Shown: positions 62,353 through 64,000 of the stretch, in pieces
Layout of the letters: every line of letters starts with the position of its first letter
Position numbering within the stretch: the first letter of the stretch is position 1
Assembly (NCBI RefSeq): GCF_025264625.1
Contig: NZ_CP093313.1
Coordinates: 1,426,001-1,490,000 of the forward strand
Origin: Occallatibacter riparius
Lineage (GTDB): Bacteria; Acidobacteriota; Terriglobia; Terriglobales; Acidobacteriaceae
DNA: 64,000 nt
Direction of reading: 5' to 3'
Translations under genes and position numbers: made by a program
Notes under the pieces: generated by a model
Seen by the model: only the letters and a program-made list of their open reading frames with translations
The model's database searches: none
What the model was told of the DNA's origin: nothing

Positions 62353-63714
62353 GTGAAGACAACGGGCAAAGTTGCGCTTGCAGCAGTCGCTGCGTTCCTC
62401 GCGATTCAATGCGTGCGCCCATCCATACCCTCCGCGGCGCCTCGTGCAGAGGTTCAGGCGCCGCCTGAAGTGCGCAGAATCCTGCAGAAGAGCTGCTACA
62501 GTTGCCACTCCGACGAACGCCGCCTCGCCTGGTTCGATCAGATCGCACCCGCATACTGGCTGGTGCGCTATGACGTGCTCACGGCGCGAGAGCACCTGAA
62601 CTTCTCCACGCTCGGCGAAAAGTCTCCAGCCGCGCAACGAGGCGCGCTCTTTGAAGCAGCTAACTTCATCCAATTGGGCGCCATGCCGCTGCCGCGCTTC
62701 ACGGCCGCGCATCCCGCGGCGAAGGTCACCGATCAGGATCTCGCCACCCTCAAGGCATATCTCGCTCCATGGAAGACACCACCTCCTGCGCCCTCCGATG
62801 CCGCTCACGCCTCAAGCGCACAACCATCTACCGCTCTCGCATCGCTCGCAGCAGTGAAACCGGCGCTGAACGGAATTCCATTCGATCCCAGCTTCATAAC
62901 TTGGAAGCCCATCAGCTTCAGCGACCGCGGCGATAACAACACGCTCCGCTTCATTCTCGGCAACGACATCGCTATGCGCGCCGCCCAGTCCGGCAACATC
63001 TCCCCCTGGCCAGACGGCACTCGCTTTGCCAAGGTCGCATGGCAACAGACTCTCGGCTCCGACAGCCTGATTCACCCGGGCAAGTTCATTCAGGTCGAGT
63101 TCATGATTAAGGACTCGCGGCAGTTCAAGAACACCGACGGCTGGGGATGGGCGCGATGGGTCGGCCTCGATCTCAAGCCCTACGGCAAAGATGCTCGTTT
63201 CCTGAATGAGTGCACAGGCTGCCATCTTCCCGTGCGTGGCGATGACTACGTATATACGCTGCCATTCACGTCCGCCCAGATCGGGCGTGCTGAAATCGTC
63301 AACAACCATGCGGCTGCGCTTCCTCCATCGCTGCCTTATCAGCCGCTCTCCTGGCAGCCCATCACCATGTACGTCGATCCCAGCACGCGTGCCATGGCCA
63401 CTCTCTTCGGCAATGCGGCCGCGATCGATGCGATCCACGCATCCGGCATGGCCAACAACTCCGCTCCGCATCTCCCCTATCGCGAAGGCGCCGTCGTCGC
63501 CCTGGTGACGTGGGCTCAGCGCGAAGATCCGCATTGGTTCGGAGCGCGCATTCCGGATCGCGTCGAGTCCGTAGAATTCGTGCAGCTTGGTAAAGAAGGC
63601 GCTCCCGCCGCATACTCGCGTTTCTCCGGCGATCGGCAGGACCAGCCTCCGGCTTCCGTCACCATGCAACGCACCAATCTGATCCTGGGCCTGAGTCCTG
63701 CCCAGCTTCCCTGA
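62353..63714 (+). CDS. Secreted heme-binding domain plus duplicated cytochrome P460-like protein
   Basis: The 453-residue protein begins with a signal peptide and a Haem_bd-type domain containing CYSCH (residues 48-52). A cytochrome P460-like domain follows (about 181-300): WKPISFS, ILGN, VAWQQ and CTGCH at 287-291. A second P460-like unit (about 318-440) repeats these blocks as WQPITMY, LFGN and LVTWAQ, but lacks a CXXCH. So there are two c-type heme sites in three domains. P460 proteins oxidise hydroxylamine or detoxify nitrogen oxides in ammonia oxidisers; the role here is unknown. The start is a GTG with AGGAG 6 bases upstream. Confidence 0.86.
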   Translation: MKTTGKVALAAVAAFLAIQCVRPSIPSAAPRAEVQAPPEVRRILQKSCYSCHSDERRLAWFDQIAPAYWLVRYDVLTAREHLNFSTLGEKSPAAQRGALFEAANFIQLGAMPLPRFTAAHPAAKVTDQDLATLKAYLAPWKTPPPAPSDAAHASSAQPSTALASLAAVKPALNGIPFDPSFITWKPISFSDRGDNNTLRFILGNDIAMRAAQSGNISPWPDGTRFAKVAWQQTLGSDSLIHPGKFIQVEFMIKDSRQFKNTDGWGWARWVGLDLKPYGKDARFLNECTGCHLPVRGDDYVYTLPFTSAQIGRAEIVNNHAAALPPSLPYQPLSWQPITMYVDPSTRAMATLFGNAAAIDAIHASGMANNSAPHLPYREGAVVALVTWAQREDPHWFGARIPDRVESVEFVQLGKEGAPAAYSRFSGDRQDQPPASVTMQRTNLILGLSPAQLP

Positions 63715-63774
63715 TCGCCACCCGATTTACTACCCGCCCGGGCTCATTCGCAGTACCATGGGTGCGACAATTCC

Positions 63775-64000
63775 ATGAGAACGCGAATCCTGCTGTGCGT
63801 CCTGGTGGCAGCAGCCTGCGGCTTGCTGCACGCCCAATCCTTCGACCCTTCGCGGGGTCCGCATTGGCTGCTGTCCCTCGAAGGCCAATGGCGCTTCCAG
63901 GCCGGCGACAACCCACAGTTTGCCCAGGCGCAGTTCGATGACTCGCGCTGGTCGCTCCTCGACTCCAGCCACGATTGGTCCGCACAAGGATTCAACCGCT
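63775..64000 (+). CDS. Secreted protein with sugar-binding-like N-terminus (runs off the right edge)
   Basis: Only the first 75 residues are seen. They begin with a signal peptide (ILLCVLVAAACGLLHAQ) and then show WLLSLEGQWRFQAGDNPQFA with FDDSRWSLL. This block is typical of the galactose-binding-like N-terminal domain of glycoside hydrolase 2 proteins and of sensor or phosphatase proteins that use such a domain. The rest of the protein decides which. It is 60 bases after the P460 gene. Confidence 0.75.
   Translation, partial: MRTRILLCVLVAAACGLLHAQSFDPSRGPHWLLSLEGQWRFQAGDNPQFAQAQFDDSRWSLLDSSHDWSAQGFNR

Noticed and set aside
1..64000. tRNA or rRNA genes, CRISPR array, insertion sequence, prophage or integron
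   Set aside because: No cloverleaf, spaced repeat array, transposase, terminal inverted repeat pair or phage structural gene was recognised on either strand.

Overview
The window looks like a chromosomal piece of an Acidobacteriota genome, most probably class Terriglobia (subdivision 1). The reasons are its high G+C, a PadR regulator directly in front of a 900-residue duplicated orphan ABC permease (an acidobacterial hallmark pair), two very large Oar-type TonB receptors with an N-terminal carboxypeptidase-regulatory-like domain, and a Wzi-type capsule protein. This is inference from gene families; no rRNA or tRNA gene was seen. No insertion sequence, phage gene, integrase or CRISPR array was found.

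Layout. 1-3182: left edge of a multiheme cytochrome locus (partial NHL propeller, a 16-heme cytochrome, and a divergent tetraheme cytochrome). 3354-9137: membrane proteins, lpxC, an M20 peptidase, a DUF1761 protein, the lipoprotein RlpA and its small upstream partner. 9536-15283: exopolysaccharide functions (polyprenyl glycosylphosphotransferase, Wzi-family barrel, PHP-type phosphatase). 15572-24306: the most striking block, a second cytochrome locus. On the minus strand it runs tetraheme cytochrome, stem-loop, SurA-like PPIase, outer-membrane barrel, NHL propeller, 11/12-heme cytochrome; divergent from it are two membrane-anchored TPR proteins. Two Crp-type palindromes lie in the shared control region. 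24397-31668: PadR/ADOP, a GT39-like transferase, a phosphohexomutase and a hypothetical protein. 31791-41606: two TonB receptors flanking accD, cobO and rlmH. 41706-50055: rsfS-nadD, an alpha/beta hydrolase, an M23 peptidase, a beta-galactosidase-like enzyme, a membrane protein, a Sel1 protein and glyA. 50341-53901: a small basic AT-hook-like protein, a membrane protein with a regulator-like N-terminus, a candidate small RNA with a strong terminator, and a histidine kinase whose membrane domain resembles the plant/cyanobacterial ethylene-binding domain. 53903-64000: SDR, AbrB-type protein, aldehyde dehydrogenase, GH38-like and GH57-like proteins, AlkA-type glycosylase, a cytochrome P460 protein with an internal duplication, and the start of a secreted protein.

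How it fits together. The best candidate for an undescribed system is the extracellular-electron-transfer style locus at 15572-24306 with its partner at 1-3182. Both tetraheme proteins carry exactly four CXXCH motifs plus four conserved extra histidines, enough for bis-His ligation of every heme, and a conserved extra Cys pair. They are encoded beside a barrel, propellers and a PPIase. This composition resembles loci for polymerising cytochromes of the Geobacter OmcE/OmcS kind or porin-cytochrome conduits; that assignment is inference and needs structural or genetic proof. Elsewhere the window is ordinary envelope, polysaccharide and housekeeping metabolism of a soil heterotroph.
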